A DNA stretch of 11,946 nt from Candidatus Bipolaricaulota bacterium (lineage in GTDB: Bacteria; Bipolaricaulota; Bipolaricaulia; Bipolaricaulales; Bipolaricaulaceae): assembly GCA_027027485.1 (NCBI GenBank), contig JALVLL010000131.1, positions 1-11,946 of the forward strand. Reading direction: 5' to 3'. The translations under genes were made by a program, and so were the position numbers. The notes under the pieces are model-generated. The model saw only the letters and a program-made list of their open reading frames with translations. It was not told where the DNA came from and did no database searches. Positions 5,578 to 11,946 of the stretch are shown here, in pieces. The first letter of the stretch is position 1; each line of letters opens with the position of its first letter.

Positions 5578-6741
5578 ATGATCGACCCGGTGGAGTTAGC
5601 GGCGCAACTGGTGAGGATAAAGAGCCTTTCTGGAGGGGAAGGCGAGATCGCCGACTTCCTCGTGAAGACCTTGCGGCGTTTCGCCGCAGTGGAACGGGGC
5701 CCCCTGGGCGCGGTGATCGCCGAGATAAGGCGTGGCGAGGGCCCCACCGTCGTCTTCGAGGGGCATATGGATACCGTGCCCGCGGGGGACGAGGCCGCCT
5801 GGTCGGTGCCGCCCTTCTCGGGGAAGGAGGAGAAGGGCTATATCTGGGGACGCGGGGCCGTGGATATGAAGGGGGCCATCGCCGCCCAGATCGCGGCCGC
5901 ATCCTCCATGCGGGAACACATCAAGGGGACCCTTTACTTGGTGTACGTGCCCCTGGAGGAGTACGCCGAAGGGATGGTATTCGAGCGGGTACTGGACCTC
6001 CTCGATGTACCGGATCTCGTCGTTCTCGGGGAGCCCACGGACCTCAGGCTCGCCGTCGGCCACCGAGGGCGGGTCGTGATAAAGGTCCTGGCCAGGGGGA
6101 AATCGGCCCACGCCTCCATGCCGAAACTCGGGAAGAACGCCATCGGGGTCATGTTCCAGGAGCTCCCCAAGGCCATGTCCAGAAAACTCCCATCGGATCC
6201 CCTTCTCGGCCAAGGCACCCACGCGGTAACCTCCATCTACACTCCCACCTGGGGGCCCATCATCCCGGACCGCTGTGTGGCCGAGATCGACCGGAGGATC
6301 GTGCCCGGGGAGACCAGGGACTCGGTGCTGGAGACCTACAGGAACCTGGATCTCGAGGTGGCCATCGCCCGGGAGGAGCTCCGCTCTTACACCGGGGAGA
6401 CGATCACGGTGGAGCACTTTTACCCGGCGTGGTATTTCGATCCCTTCGAAGGATTCGTCCAGTGGGCCTGGCACGCCCTGGACCACCCCCCGTTCAAGGT
6501 CTGGACCTTCTCCACCGATGGCGTCGCCTCCGCGGGGATATATGAGCTCCCCACCATAGGCTACGGCCCCGGGGACGAAGCCCTCTCCCATCAGGTGGAC
6601 GAGCGGGTGTCGGTGGGGGATATCGCCCGGGCCGCCGAGGGATATAAAAAGCTCCTCAAGCGCATGGAGGACCTCCCCAAGGCCCTCATCAAGCGGGAGC
6701 CCCTGAGCCTGATCCAGCGTCCGGAAAGGGAAGACGTATGA
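5578..6741 (+). CDS. M20 family metallopeptidase, YgeY type
   Basis: A 387-residue zinc hydrolase of the M20 (ArgE/DapE/CPG2) superfamily that most resembles the YgeY subfamily, annotated in other bacteria as a putative selenium-metabolism hydrolase. M20 enzymes cleave amide bonds of small peptides or acyl-amino acids. The active site is complete: H63 and D65 in EGHMDTVP, bridging D96 in GRGAVDMKG, general base E127 and ligand E128 in PLEEYAEG, E152 in GEPTDL, and H338 in SHQVDE. GHRGR (161-165) and FSTDGVASAG (311-320) are YgeY-like. The dimerisation domain lies at about 165-280. The start has TTGGAGG six bases upstream; an in-frame ATG at 5512 has no such site and lies before the promoter. 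Its last four bases (ATGA) overlap the ABC ATPase start. No selenium genes are nearby, so the substrate is open. Confidence 0.9.
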   Translation: MIDPVELAAQLVRIKSLSGGEGEIADFLVKTLRRFAAVERGPLGAVIAEIRRGEGPTVVFEGHMDTVPAGDEAAWSVPPFSGKEEKGYIWGRGAVDMKGAIAAQIAAASSMREHIKGTLYLVYVPLEEYAEGMVFERVLDLLDVPDLVVLGEPTDLRLAVGHRGRVVIKVLARGKSAHASMPKLGKNAIGVMFQELPKAMSRKLPSDPLLGQGTHAVTSIYTPTWGPIIPDRCVAEIDRRIVPGETRDSVLETYRNLDLEVAIAREELRSYTGETITVEHFYPAWYFDPFEGFVQWAWHALDHPPFKVWTFSTDGVASAGIYELPTIGYGPGDEALSHQVDERVSVGDIARAAEGYKKLLKRMEDLPKALIKREPLSLIQRPEREDV

Positions 6742-7643
6742 ACGGGGCCCTGAGCCTTCGGGGAGTGGAGAAGTCCCTCGGGGGAAGAACCGTCCTCAAG
6801 GGGATCTCCTTCGATGTCCTGCCGGGGGATGTGTTCGGGTATTTGGGCCCGAACGGCGCCGGGAAGACCACCACCATCCGGGTAATCCTGGGATTGCTTT
6901 CCCCGGATGCCGGCGAGATCCTCATCCTCGGCGAACGCGCGGACCGCGCCATCCGGAGGAGAATCGGCTTTGTCCTGGAGAACGACGGGATCATAGATGG
7001 GCTCACCGTAAAGGAGAACCTGGAGCTTTTCGCGAAACTCTACGGGATCATCGTGCGCGAGATGGGGGAAGTCCTCGAGCTCGTCGGGCTTGGGGGCAAG
7101 GAAAGGGAGCGGGCCGGGACGCTTTCCAAGGGGATGAGGCGGCGTTTGGCGCTGGCCCGGGCCCTGATCCACGACCCCGATCTCCTTATCCTCGATGAGC
7201 CCACCTCCGGCCTCGATCCCACCGGTCAGATCGAGATCCGGGAGCTCATCGTGGAGCTTTCCCGCCGAGGGAAAACCGTTTTCTTGAGCTCCCATAACCT
7301 GGACGAGGTGGAGCGGATCTGCAACCGGATCGCCCTCATCCACCGTGGCGAGATCGTCCTCCAGGGAGCCGTGGAGGAGCTCCGCCGCGGCGGAACCGGT
7401 TACGTGGCGGACCTTTCCTCCGAGCCCCCGCCCGAGGCCATCGAGATCCTGAGGGCTGAACCGGACCTCGGGTTCCTGGGACACCGCGGGAAGGAGCTCC
7501 TCTTCGACCCCGAGGGGGATCGGGGGATCCCGAGGATAGCCGAAGCCCTCTCACGCCTCGGCCTGGAAATAGAGGCGATCCGGAGGAGGAGGGCTTCGCT
7601 GGAGGAGATCTACCGCCGGGTCCTCGGGGAGGCGGAGGGGTGA
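6738..7643 (+). CDS. ABC transporter ATP-binding protein
   Basis: A 301-residue ABC ATPase that powers the membrane partner encoded next. Walker A is GPNGAGKT (37-44), the signature LSKGMRRR (129-136), Walker B LLILDEP (149-155) followed by the D-loop SGLD, and the switch histidine H186 is in FLSSHNL. In place of the usual Q-loop glutamine the sequence reads FVLENDG (78-84), as in many multidrug/CcmA-like ATPases. After the ATPase core, residues from about 220 form a C-terminal accessory region ending ASLEEIYRRVLGE, common in ABC-2 exporters (NatA- or drug-type). The ATG overlaps the M20 stop by four bases, and its own TGA overlaps the permease GTG by four bases, so all three are translationally coupled. 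Export is likelier than import because no solute-binding protein is present. Substrate unknown. Confidence 0.95.
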   Translation: MNGALSLRGVEKSLGGRTVLKGISFDVLPGDVFGYLGPNGAGKTTTIRVILGLLSPDAGEILILGERADRAIRRRIGFVLENDGIIDGLTVKENLELFAKLYGIIVREMGEVLELVGLGGKERERAGTLSKGMRRRLALARALIHDPDLLILDEPTSGLDPTGQIEIRELIVELSRRGKTVFLSSHNLDEVERICNRIALIHRGEIVLQGAVEELRRGGTGYVADLSSEPPPEAIEILRAEPDLGFLGHRGKELLFDPEGDRGIPRIAEALSRLGLEIEAIRRRRASLEEIYRRVLGEAEG

Positions 7644-8386
7644 GGCACCTTCGGGCGTTGGCGTTCCATTCCCTGAGGGCAAACCTGCGGCACCGTCAAG
7701 GTCTTTTCGCCGCAATGGCCCTTCTCGTGGCCATCGTCCCCGTGTTCCTCGGCATGCAGGACACGATCTCGAAGATCCTGAAAAGCGGGCCGTTGGACCT
7801 GGTGAGGCCCCATGTGACCGATGCCATCGGCCTCTCGGGGTATCTCGTGGCGCTCCTCTGTGTGGTCTTTCTGGGGGTGATGCTCGGCATAGGCCCCCTC
7901 ACCCAGGAGAAGGCCAAGGGGGCGTTGGAGGCGCTCCTCGCTACGCCCGTCTCGCCCTGGACGGTGTGGTGGGGTAAGTTCCTGGGTGGTTACCTCCCTT
8001 CGGTATTCATCGGGATCCCCTCGAGCCTGGGGGTCATCTGGGCCCTCGAGGCGGCGGTCATCGCTCCATCGGTAGGGCGAACCCTCCTTCCCACCGAGAT
8101 AGTCGCCGTGGTGGTCATCGGGGTCCCCATCTTGGGCCTCGGGATCGCGGCTTTGGTGAACCTACTGGGCCTCATCCTCCCGAACCCCAACATGGCGGCC
8201 TTGGGGATGGTGCTGGTGGTTATCGCCGTCTCCAACGCCCTTCCCCCGGCGGGGATAGGGTTCTCAAGCTGGGCCTTCGTCTCCGCCAACGCCGGCGTAG
8301 GCATCGCCGTACTGCTCATCTCCCTGGCCCTCGCCTCCCGCCTCCTCACCAAGGAGAGGATCGTCCTCAGCGCCCGACGGATCTGA
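7640..8386 (+). CDS. ABC-2 type transporter permease
   Basis: A 248-residue inner-membrane permease with about six hydrophobic segments (roughly 21-38, 66-86, 117-138, 152-180, 187-203 and 211-234). The cytoplasmic stretch after the second segment, TQEKAKGALEALLATPVSPW (88-107), matches the ABC-2 motif in which the coupling helix meets the ATPase (ExxxGtlExLlatPvs). It starts at a GTG inside the ATPase stop (GTGA), with a GGAGG-rich segment just upstream. It is the only permease, so the transporter would be built from homodimers of permease and ATPase. The C-terminus is short and basic. It converges on the MNT gene with a 6-base gap, and its stop codon lies within a small hairpin. What it moves is unknown; the M20 enzyme upstream suggests a peptide or amino-acid derivative, but that is inference. 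Confidence 0.88.
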   Translation: MRHLRALAFHSLRANLRHRQGLFAAMALLVAIVPVFLGMQDTISKILKSGPLDLVRPHVTDAIGLSGYLVALLCVVFLGVMLGIGPLTQEKAKGALEALLATPVSPWTVWWGKFLGGYLPSVFIGIPSSLGVIWALEAAVIAPSVGRTLLPTEIVAVVVIGVPILGLGIAALVNLLGLILPNPNMAALGMVLVVIAVSNALPPAGIGFSSWAFVSANAGVGIAVLLISLALASRLLTKERIVLSARRI

Positions 8387-8399
8387 TCCCCCTCAGATC
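8380..8399. terminator. Symmetric hairpin holding both convergent stop codons
   Basis: GATCTGA (8380-8386) and TCAGATC (8393-8399) are perfect 7-base complements around TCCCCC. The left arm ends with the TGA of the ABC permease; the right arm begins with the TCA that is the TGA of the MNT gene on the other strand. It could act as a bidirectional 3'-end structure, but there is no T-run and only three of the seven pairs are G-C. Confidence 0.4.
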
Positions 8400-8689
8400 T
8401 CCACCCCTTCCTTTAAGGCCACGGAGACGATGCTTATCTCCCGGGCCTTCCTTTCCAACTCCTCAGGGGTGTAAGGCAATACCTCCAGCCTCAGGTCCCC
8501 GTCCCAGAGCCGGGCGATGCGCCGAATGCGCTCCAGGAAGTACATGCCGCGGAAATCCTCGGAAATCACGATGAGATCGATGTCGCTTGTTCTCAGGTGA
8601 TCGCCCCGGGCCCGGGAACCGAAGAGGATCATGCGCTGGATGCGGAATTCCCGGGAGAGCCTTTCCTTGAACTTGAGAAGCTCCTCCAT
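8393..8689 (-). CDS. MNT-type minimal nucleotidyltransferase (MntA-like antitoxin)
   Basis: A 98-residue minimal nucleotidyltransferase of the DNA polymerase beta superfamily. It carries GSRARG (24-29) and SDIDLIV (35-41), giving the GSx10DxD catalytic signature with D36 and D38; the third acidic residue is probably E69 in RLEVLPYTPEE. In characterised HEPN/MNT (type VII) systems, MntA transfers AMP onto a tyrosine of the HEPN toxin and neutralises it. The ATG at 8689 shares its A with the HEPN stop (TGATG), a one-base overlap implying strict coupling. A longer frame starting at 8722 exists but would overlap the HEPN gene by about 34 bases, so I reject it. It is cytoplasmic. Family assignment is firm; the antitoxin role is inferred from context. 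Confidence 0.88.
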   Translation of the reverse strand: MEELLKFKERLSREFRIQRMILFGSRARGDHLRTSDIDLIVISEDFRGMYFLERIRRIARLWDGDLRLEVLPYTPEELERKAREISIVSVALKEGVEI

Positions 8690-9078
8690 CAGCCGATCTT
8701 CCGCAGCTCCTCCTCCACCCATCGCAGCACCTCTTCCGAGCGCCGGATGTAATCTTCCAGGATTTCGGGGCCGTACAGCGCGGCGGGGATCTCGTCGGTG
8801 GCATTGGGGTAACGGGAAACCACGTATTCGGCGGTAAGCTCCTTGAGGAAACGATGGTAACGTTGGGGGACCTCTAATTTCCGGGCCAATGCGATGGGGG
8901 AATGGGTGCGCCCCGGAAGCTCCTTTTCCCGGGCAAGGTAGAGGGCCTTCAAAGCCTTTTCCACCGCTTGGTGGCAGAAAAAGGCCGCTGCGTAGTATTT
9001 ATTTCCCGATGCGTTGTATTTAGCCATATCGAGGTCCTCCAAGGCTTGCTTCCACCACTTCGCCGCCTCTTCGCGCAT
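8689..9078 (-). CDS. HEPN domain protein (partner of MNT)
   Basis: A 129-residue all-helical HEPN protein. The typical opening is present (REEAAKWWKQALEDLDMAKY, 2-21), then the core helix YYAAAFFCHQAVEKALKALY (28-47) and the loop GRTHS (56-60). Many HEPN proteins are RNases using R-x4-6-H; I cannot find that spacing anywhere in this sequence, so catalytic activity is doubtful or uses other residues. Several tyrosines (Y84, Y90, Y102, Y110) are possible AMP acceptors for MNT, a speculative point. I start it at the ATG at 9078, which gives the usual N-terminus, although no good ribosome binding site is seen. A GTG at 9120 would add 14 residues and overlap the WD40 gene. It lies 28 bases after the WD40 stop and one base into MNT, suggesting one transcript. 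Confidence 0.85.
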   Translation of the reverse strand: MREEAAKWWKQALEDLDMAKYNASGNKYYAAAFFCHQAVEKALKALYLAREKELPGRTHSPIALARKLEVPQRYHRFLKELTAEYVVSRYPNATDEIPAALYGPEILEDYIRRSEEVLRWVEEELRKIG

Positions 9079-9106
9079 CGCCAAGGATCGTACCCGAGAT
9101 CGCTGA

Positions 9107-10063
9107 TCAAAACAGCTCACTTAACAACCAGAGGATCACGGTTTTATCGGCCGAGGAAGAGGCGAGGAACTTCCCGTCGGGACTGAAGGCGACGCCGGTC
9201 ACGGGCTTTTTGTGTTCCTTAAGGGTTGCGAGAAGATCTCCGGAAGCGGGATCCCAGAGGATGACCGTCCCGTCGCTGCAGGCCGAGGCGAGGACCTTCC
9301 CATCGGGGGAGAAGGCCACGTCGTTCACGTACCAACGATGCCCCTTGAGAACCCGAAGTAAGGTCCAGGAACCCACCTCCCAGAGCTTCACCAGGTAATC
9401 CGCGCCACACGTGGCGAGGAACTCCCCGTCCGGGGAGAAGGCCACCCCTCGGGCACCGCTTTCATGTGCGGAAAAGGCCTGGACCGGAGCCCCTGAGCTT
9501 GTTTCCCAGATATAGACGTTGCCATCCTTGGACGCGGCGGCTAGGCACCTCTCGTCCGGGGAGAAGGCCAGATCCCGTACTTCATCTTTGGGACCCGAAA
9601 GGAGATAAAGCCGTTGGTAGCCATCGGAAGAAACCGACCAGACCTCGACCTTTCCGGATGCCGCTCCCGCCGCGAGGAAGTTCCCTTTCGGGGAGAACAC
9701 CACCGACAACAGGGCCCCGGCGTGGGATTCAAGCACCTCGCAGTCCCCGAAATCCACGTCCCAGAGCCGTACCGCCCGCTCCATGGGGGCAACCGAGGCG
9801 ATGGTTTCGCCATCGGCGCTGAAGGAGACGGCCATTACCCGGTCGATGGAGCCCTTGAAGGGATAGACCTCCAACCCGAGCTCCACATCCCACAGGCGCA
9901 CGACCTTATCGAAACATCCCCCGGCGGTGACGATGTATTTGCCGTCCGGAGAGAAATCCAATCCCCAAATAGGGCCCGTATGCCCGGTGAGGATCCCGTA
10001 GGGCTCCTGGGAAAGCCCGACCAACGGGGTGAGAAGCAACGCCACCGCCCACAATCCCCTCAT
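9107..10063 (-). CDS. Exported WD40 repeat beta-propeller protein
   Basis: A 318-residue protein with a likely signal peptide (MRGLWAVALLLTPLVGLSQ, 1-19; cleavage possibly after VGLS) and seven WD40 repeats filling the rest: approximately 23-60, 66-103, 110-144, 153-187, 195-230, 237-272 and 279-314. Each has the GH...FSPDG...L.....D..V.LWD pattern, most clearly in blades 1, 6 and 7. Seven blades close one propeller, a protein-binding platform without enzymatic residues. It should sit outside the cytoplasm. The ATG at 10063 has TCAGGAGGTG upstream, an excellent ribosome binding site, although the frame stays open up to 10360. It is the first gene before HEPN and MNT on the minus strand. Because it appears exported, a direct partnership with cytoplasmic HEPN/MNT is unlikely unless the signal call is wrong. 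Repeats are certain; role unknown. Confidence 0.93.
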   Translation of the reverse strand: MRGLWAVALLLTPLVGLSQEPYGILTGHTGPIWGLDFSPDGKYIVTAGGCFDKVVRLWDVELGLEVYPFKGSIDRVMAVSFSADGETIASVAPMERAVRLWDVDFGDCEVLESHAGALLSVVFSPKGNFLAAGAASGKVEVWSVSSDGYQRLYLLSGPKDEVRDLAFSPDERCLAAASKDGNVYIWETSSGAPVQAFSAHESGARGVAFSPDGEFLATCGADYLVKLWEVGSWTLLRVLKGHRWYVNDVAFSPDGKVLASACSDGTVILWDPASGDLLATLKEHKKPVTGVAFSPDGKFLASSSADKTVILWLLSELF

Positions 10064-10443
10064 CCTGCACCTCCTGATGGGTCCAGTCTGGAACGTCACG
10101 AAACGATAGTAAACCGCAAGGAGTCGACGAAAACCCCGTCCACAAAGATCCTTACCCTCGGTTAAGAGACCTTGCCATCCCGTGGCCAACCGATCTCCAA
10201 GATCTCCTTTTGTTTTTCTGCGTCTAAATCTTTTTGGATCCTTTTGCTCCATTATACATCCACCACACAGCCCCCCGCTCCCCAGGGTTTCAGGGGGCCC
10301 CATGGCCCGATAAGGTCCCTTGGGGGCCTGCCAGGAGACATCCTTTTGGTCAACACGCACGAGGAAGGGAATCGGGAACGATTTGGGTTAAACTAATTAG
10401 ATCTTCGCTCCGAGCTCCAACCTCGGAACCAAGGAGGCATTAC
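10064..10443. promoter_or_regulatory. 380-base divergent control region between WD40 gene and ndk
   Basis: No convincing gene is seen here. It includes the most A/T-rich stretch of the window, with T-runs on the plus strand at about 10208-10246. TATAAT read on the minus strand (10251-10256) is a perfect -10 for the WD40 gene, leaving a leader of about 180 bases, but its -35 is poor. On the plus strand the A/T-rich TTAAACTAATTAG (10388-10400) is the best place for an ndk promoter. AGGTCCC (10313-10319) and GGGGCCT (10323-10329) can form a 7-base-pair hairpin with one G-T pair. Near the right end AAGGAGG is the ndk ribosome binding site. No tRNA or known riboswitch fits. Confidence 0.45.
10251..10256 (-). 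promoter_or_regulatory. Candidate -10 box for the WD40-HEPN-MNT transcript
   Basis: Read on the minus strand the hexamer is TATAAT, an exact consensus match, in an A/T-rich setting 190 bases before the WD40 ATG. The -35 position is G-rich and poor. Being the only perfect box in the gap facing left, it is the best promoter guess for the cluster. Confidence 0.4.
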
Positions 10444-10893
10444 ATGGAGAGGACACTCGTGCTTCTCAAGCCGGATGCCGTGCAGAGGAGGCTTTTGGGG
10501 AGGATCATCTCCCGGATCGAGGAGAAGGGCCTGAAGATCGTGGCCATGAAGATGATGAAAGTCACCCGGGAGCTCGCCGAACGCCACTACGCCGAGCATA
10601 AGGAAAAGCCCTTCTTCGGCGAGCTCGTCTCCTTCATCACCTCCGGGCCCATCGTGGCCATGGTGGTAGAGGGGCCCAAGGCCATCGAGACGGTGAGGAA
10701 GATGATGGGGAAGACCGACCCCCTGGAGGCGGAGCCGGGCACCATCCGCGGCGATTACGGCCTCTCCATCACCATGAACTTAATCCACGGCTCCGACTCC
10801 GAAAAGACCGCGGCCAGGGAGATCCCCATCTTCTTCGCCGAGGACGAGATCTTGAGTTACGATATCGCCGATTCCCGTTGGCTTGGAGGGTGA
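10444..10893 (+). CDS. ndk: Nucleoside diphosphate kinase
   Basis: Transfers the gamma phosphate of ATP to nucleoside diphosphates through a phosphohistidine, maintaining the NTP and dNTP pools in the cytoplasm. At 149 residues it is typical of longer bacterial forms. Diagnostic features are TLVLLKPDAVQR (4-15, with K9), the Kpn-loop region, GTIRGDYG (99-106) and the catalytic H115 in NLIHGSDS, followed by the conserved E127 in REIPIFF. The ATG at 10444 has AAGGAGG seven bases upstream; the open frame extends to 10234, but the extra part has no family resemblance. The stop is two bases before the valS start and the valS ribosome binding site lies inside the ndk end, so the two are co-transcribed. 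Confidence 0.97.
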   Translation: MERTLVLLKPDAVQRRLLGRIISRIEEKGLKIVAMKMMKVTRELAERHYAEHKEKPFFGELVSFITSGPIVAMVVEGPKAIETVRKMMGKTDPLEAEPGTIRGDYGLSITMNLIHGSDSEKTAAREIPIFFAEDEILSYDIADSRWLGG

Positions 10894-10895
10894 AG

Positions 10896-11946
10896 ATGGA
10901 GCTTCCGGCCCGTTACGACCCGCGGAAAGTCGAGGACAGGATCCTGAAGTTCTGGCTCGATAGCCGCTTCTGGGTGGCGGATCCCAAGAGCCCCAAGCCC
11001 AAGTTCTCCATCGTCATCCCCCCGCCCAACGTCACCGGCCGCCTCCACATGGGCCACGCCCTCAACAACACCCTCCAGGACATCGTGGTCCGCTACAAGC
11101 GTATGGACGGGTATGAGGTCTGCTGGTACCCGGGCACCGACCATGCCGGCATCGCCACCCAGAACGTGGTGGAACAGGAGCTCGCCAAGGAGGGCCTCAC
11201 CCGCCATGACCTCGGGCGGGAGAAGTTCCTGGAGCGGGTCTGGGCCTGGAAGGAGAAGTACGGCAATGAGATCATCGAGCAGCTAAAGTCCCTGGGGGCC
11301 TCGTGCGATTGGTCCCGGCTCCGGTTCACCCTGGATCCGGGGTTCTCCCGGGCGGTGCGGGAGGCATTCGTCCGCTTCTGGGAGGAAGGGCTCATCTACC
11401 GCGGCGATTACATGATCAACTGGTGTCCCCGCTGCGGGACCACCCTCTCCGACATCGAGGTGGAGCACGAGGAGGTCCAGGGGCACCTCTACTATATCCG
11501 CTATCCCCTGGAAGAAGGGGGACATGTGGTGATCGCTACCACCCGCCCCGAGACCATGCTCGGGGATACCGCCGTGGCGGTGAACCCCGATGACCCCCGT
11601 TACAAGGACCTCATCGGGAAGACGGCGATCCTCCCCATCATCGGGAGGAGGCTCCCCATCATCGGGGCCCCGGAGGTGGACCCCGAGTTCGGGACAGGGG
11701 TCCTCAAGGTGACCCCGGGCCACGATCCCGTGGACTTCGAGATCGGGAAGCGCGAGGGGCTCCCCGTGGTGAACATCCTCAATCCCGACGGGACCATCAA
11801 CGAAAACGGCGGCCCCTTCGCCGGGATGGACCGCTACGCCGCCCGGGAGGCCATCGTGAAACGCCTGGAGGAGGAAGGGCTCCTCGAGCGGATCGAGCCC
11901 TACCGCCACGCCGTGGGCCACTGCTACCGCTGCCACACCCCGGTGG
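10896..11946 (+). CDS. valS: Valyl-tRNA synthetase, N-terminal part (continues past window)
   Basis: Charges tRNA-Val with valine and hydrolyses mischarged threonine. The first 350 residues are visible; the full enzyme is about 860-900. The class I signature HMGH (51-54) sits in IPPPNVTGRLHMGHALNNT. GTDHAGIATQ (80-89) follows. A zinc knuckle is present (C177, C180 in NWCPRCG), and a second CxxC (C343, C346) lies at the right edge. The editing (CP1) domain shows TTRPETMLGDTAV (215-227) and KVTPGHDPVDFE (271-282), whose K271, T273, D277 and D280 correspond to the editing residues described for the Thermus enzyme. The ATG at 10896 follows GGAGGG by five bases. The KMSKS motif lies beyond the window. 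The identification is unambiguous. Confidence 0.97.
   Translation, partial: MELPARYDPRKVEDRILKFWLDSRFWVADPKSPKPKFSIVIPPPNVTGRLHMGHALNNTLQDIVVRYKRMDGYEVCWYPGTDHAGIATQNVVEQELAKEGLTRHDLGREKFLERVWAWKEKYGNEIIEQLKSLGASCDWSRLRFTLDPGFSRAVREAFVRFWEEGLIYRGDYMINWCPRCGTTLSDIEVEHEEVQGHLYYIRYPLEEGGHVVIATTRPETMLGDTAVAVNPDDPRYKDLIGKTAILPIIGRRLPIIGAPEVDPEFGTGVLKVTPGHDPVDFEIGKREGLPVVNILNPDGTINENGGPFAGMDRYAAREAIVKRLEEEGLLERIEPYRHAVGHCYRCHTPV

Noticed and set aside
5523..6545. A 340-residue alternative frame on the plus strand inside the M20 gene
   Set aside because: Rich in Arg, Gly and Pro with no motifs; the overlapping frame has a full M20 active site.
5596..6591. A 331-residue minus-strand frame opposite the M20 gene
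   Set aside because: Shadow frame of the M20 gene with no recognisable domain and no ribosome binding site of note.
9107..10063. Repeated FSPDG-encoding segments considered as a DNA repeat array or CRISPR
   Set aside because: They are the periodic WD40 blades of one protein, diverged between copies and in frame, with no identical repeats or spacers.
10261..10335. G/C-rich stem-forming stretch examined as a tRNA, SRP RNA or riboswitch
   Set aside because: No cloverleaf arms, no T-loop consensus and no known riboswitch core could be fitted; only short isolated stems are seen.
11631..11668. Direct repeat of CTCCCCATCATCGGG within valS
   Set aside because: It encodes LPIIG twice at a place where valyl-tRNA synthetases normally carry two similar short strands, so it reflects protein sequence and not a DNA element.

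Overview
This window is 11.9 kb of GC-rich bacterial DNA (roughly 60-65% G+C by eye), densely packed with genes that strongly prefer G or C in the third codon position. Several starts are GTG, and gene pairs are often joined by 4-base or 1-base overlaps. The housekeeping genes (tpiA, ndk, valS) are bacterial in type. Frequent AGG codons for arginine, the HEPN/MNT pair and the compact layout suggest an uncultured, possibly thermophilic, deep-branching bacterium. A lineage such as Bipolaricaulota/Acetothermia would fit, but that is a guess from style and not from a database match.

Layout. Positions 1-350 hold the 3' end of a cysteine-, tryptophan- and proline-rich protein, ending at a strong hairpin terminator shared with a convergent, unrecognised 157-residue gene (394-867, minus). 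Divergent from that gene is a CPBP (CAAX-type) intramembrane protease (938-1711, plus). It converges on a minus-strand pair, tpiA then a PhoPQ-activated (PqaA-type) alpha/beta hydrolase, coupled by a GTGA overlap. Divergent from tpiA run a slipin/stomatin SPFH protein and a YycJ/WalJ-type metallo-hydrolase (plus). After a perfect TATAAT box comes a tightly coupled operon: a YgeY-type M20 metallopeptidase, an ABC ATPase and an ABC-2 permease (5578-8386). It converges on a minus-strand cluster made of an exported seven-bladed WD40 protein, a HEPN protein and a MNT nucleotidyltransferase. A 380-base AT-richer divergent control region then leads to ndk and valS, the latter running off the right edge.

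How the genes work together. Most neighbours have no obvious shared pathway. The clearest functional units are the HEPN/MNT module (toxin-antitoxin-like, although the usual HEPN RNase motif is not visible), the M20-plus-ABC transporter operon, and the ndk-valS pair. The most interesting items are the Cys/Trp-rich protein, an exported WD40 gene placed directly upstream of HEPN/MNT, hairpins that contain stop codons at all three convergent junctions, and a possible 48-residue hydrophobic N-terminal extension on the slipin. I found no CRISPR array, insertion sequence, tRNA, rRNA or recognisable riboswitch.
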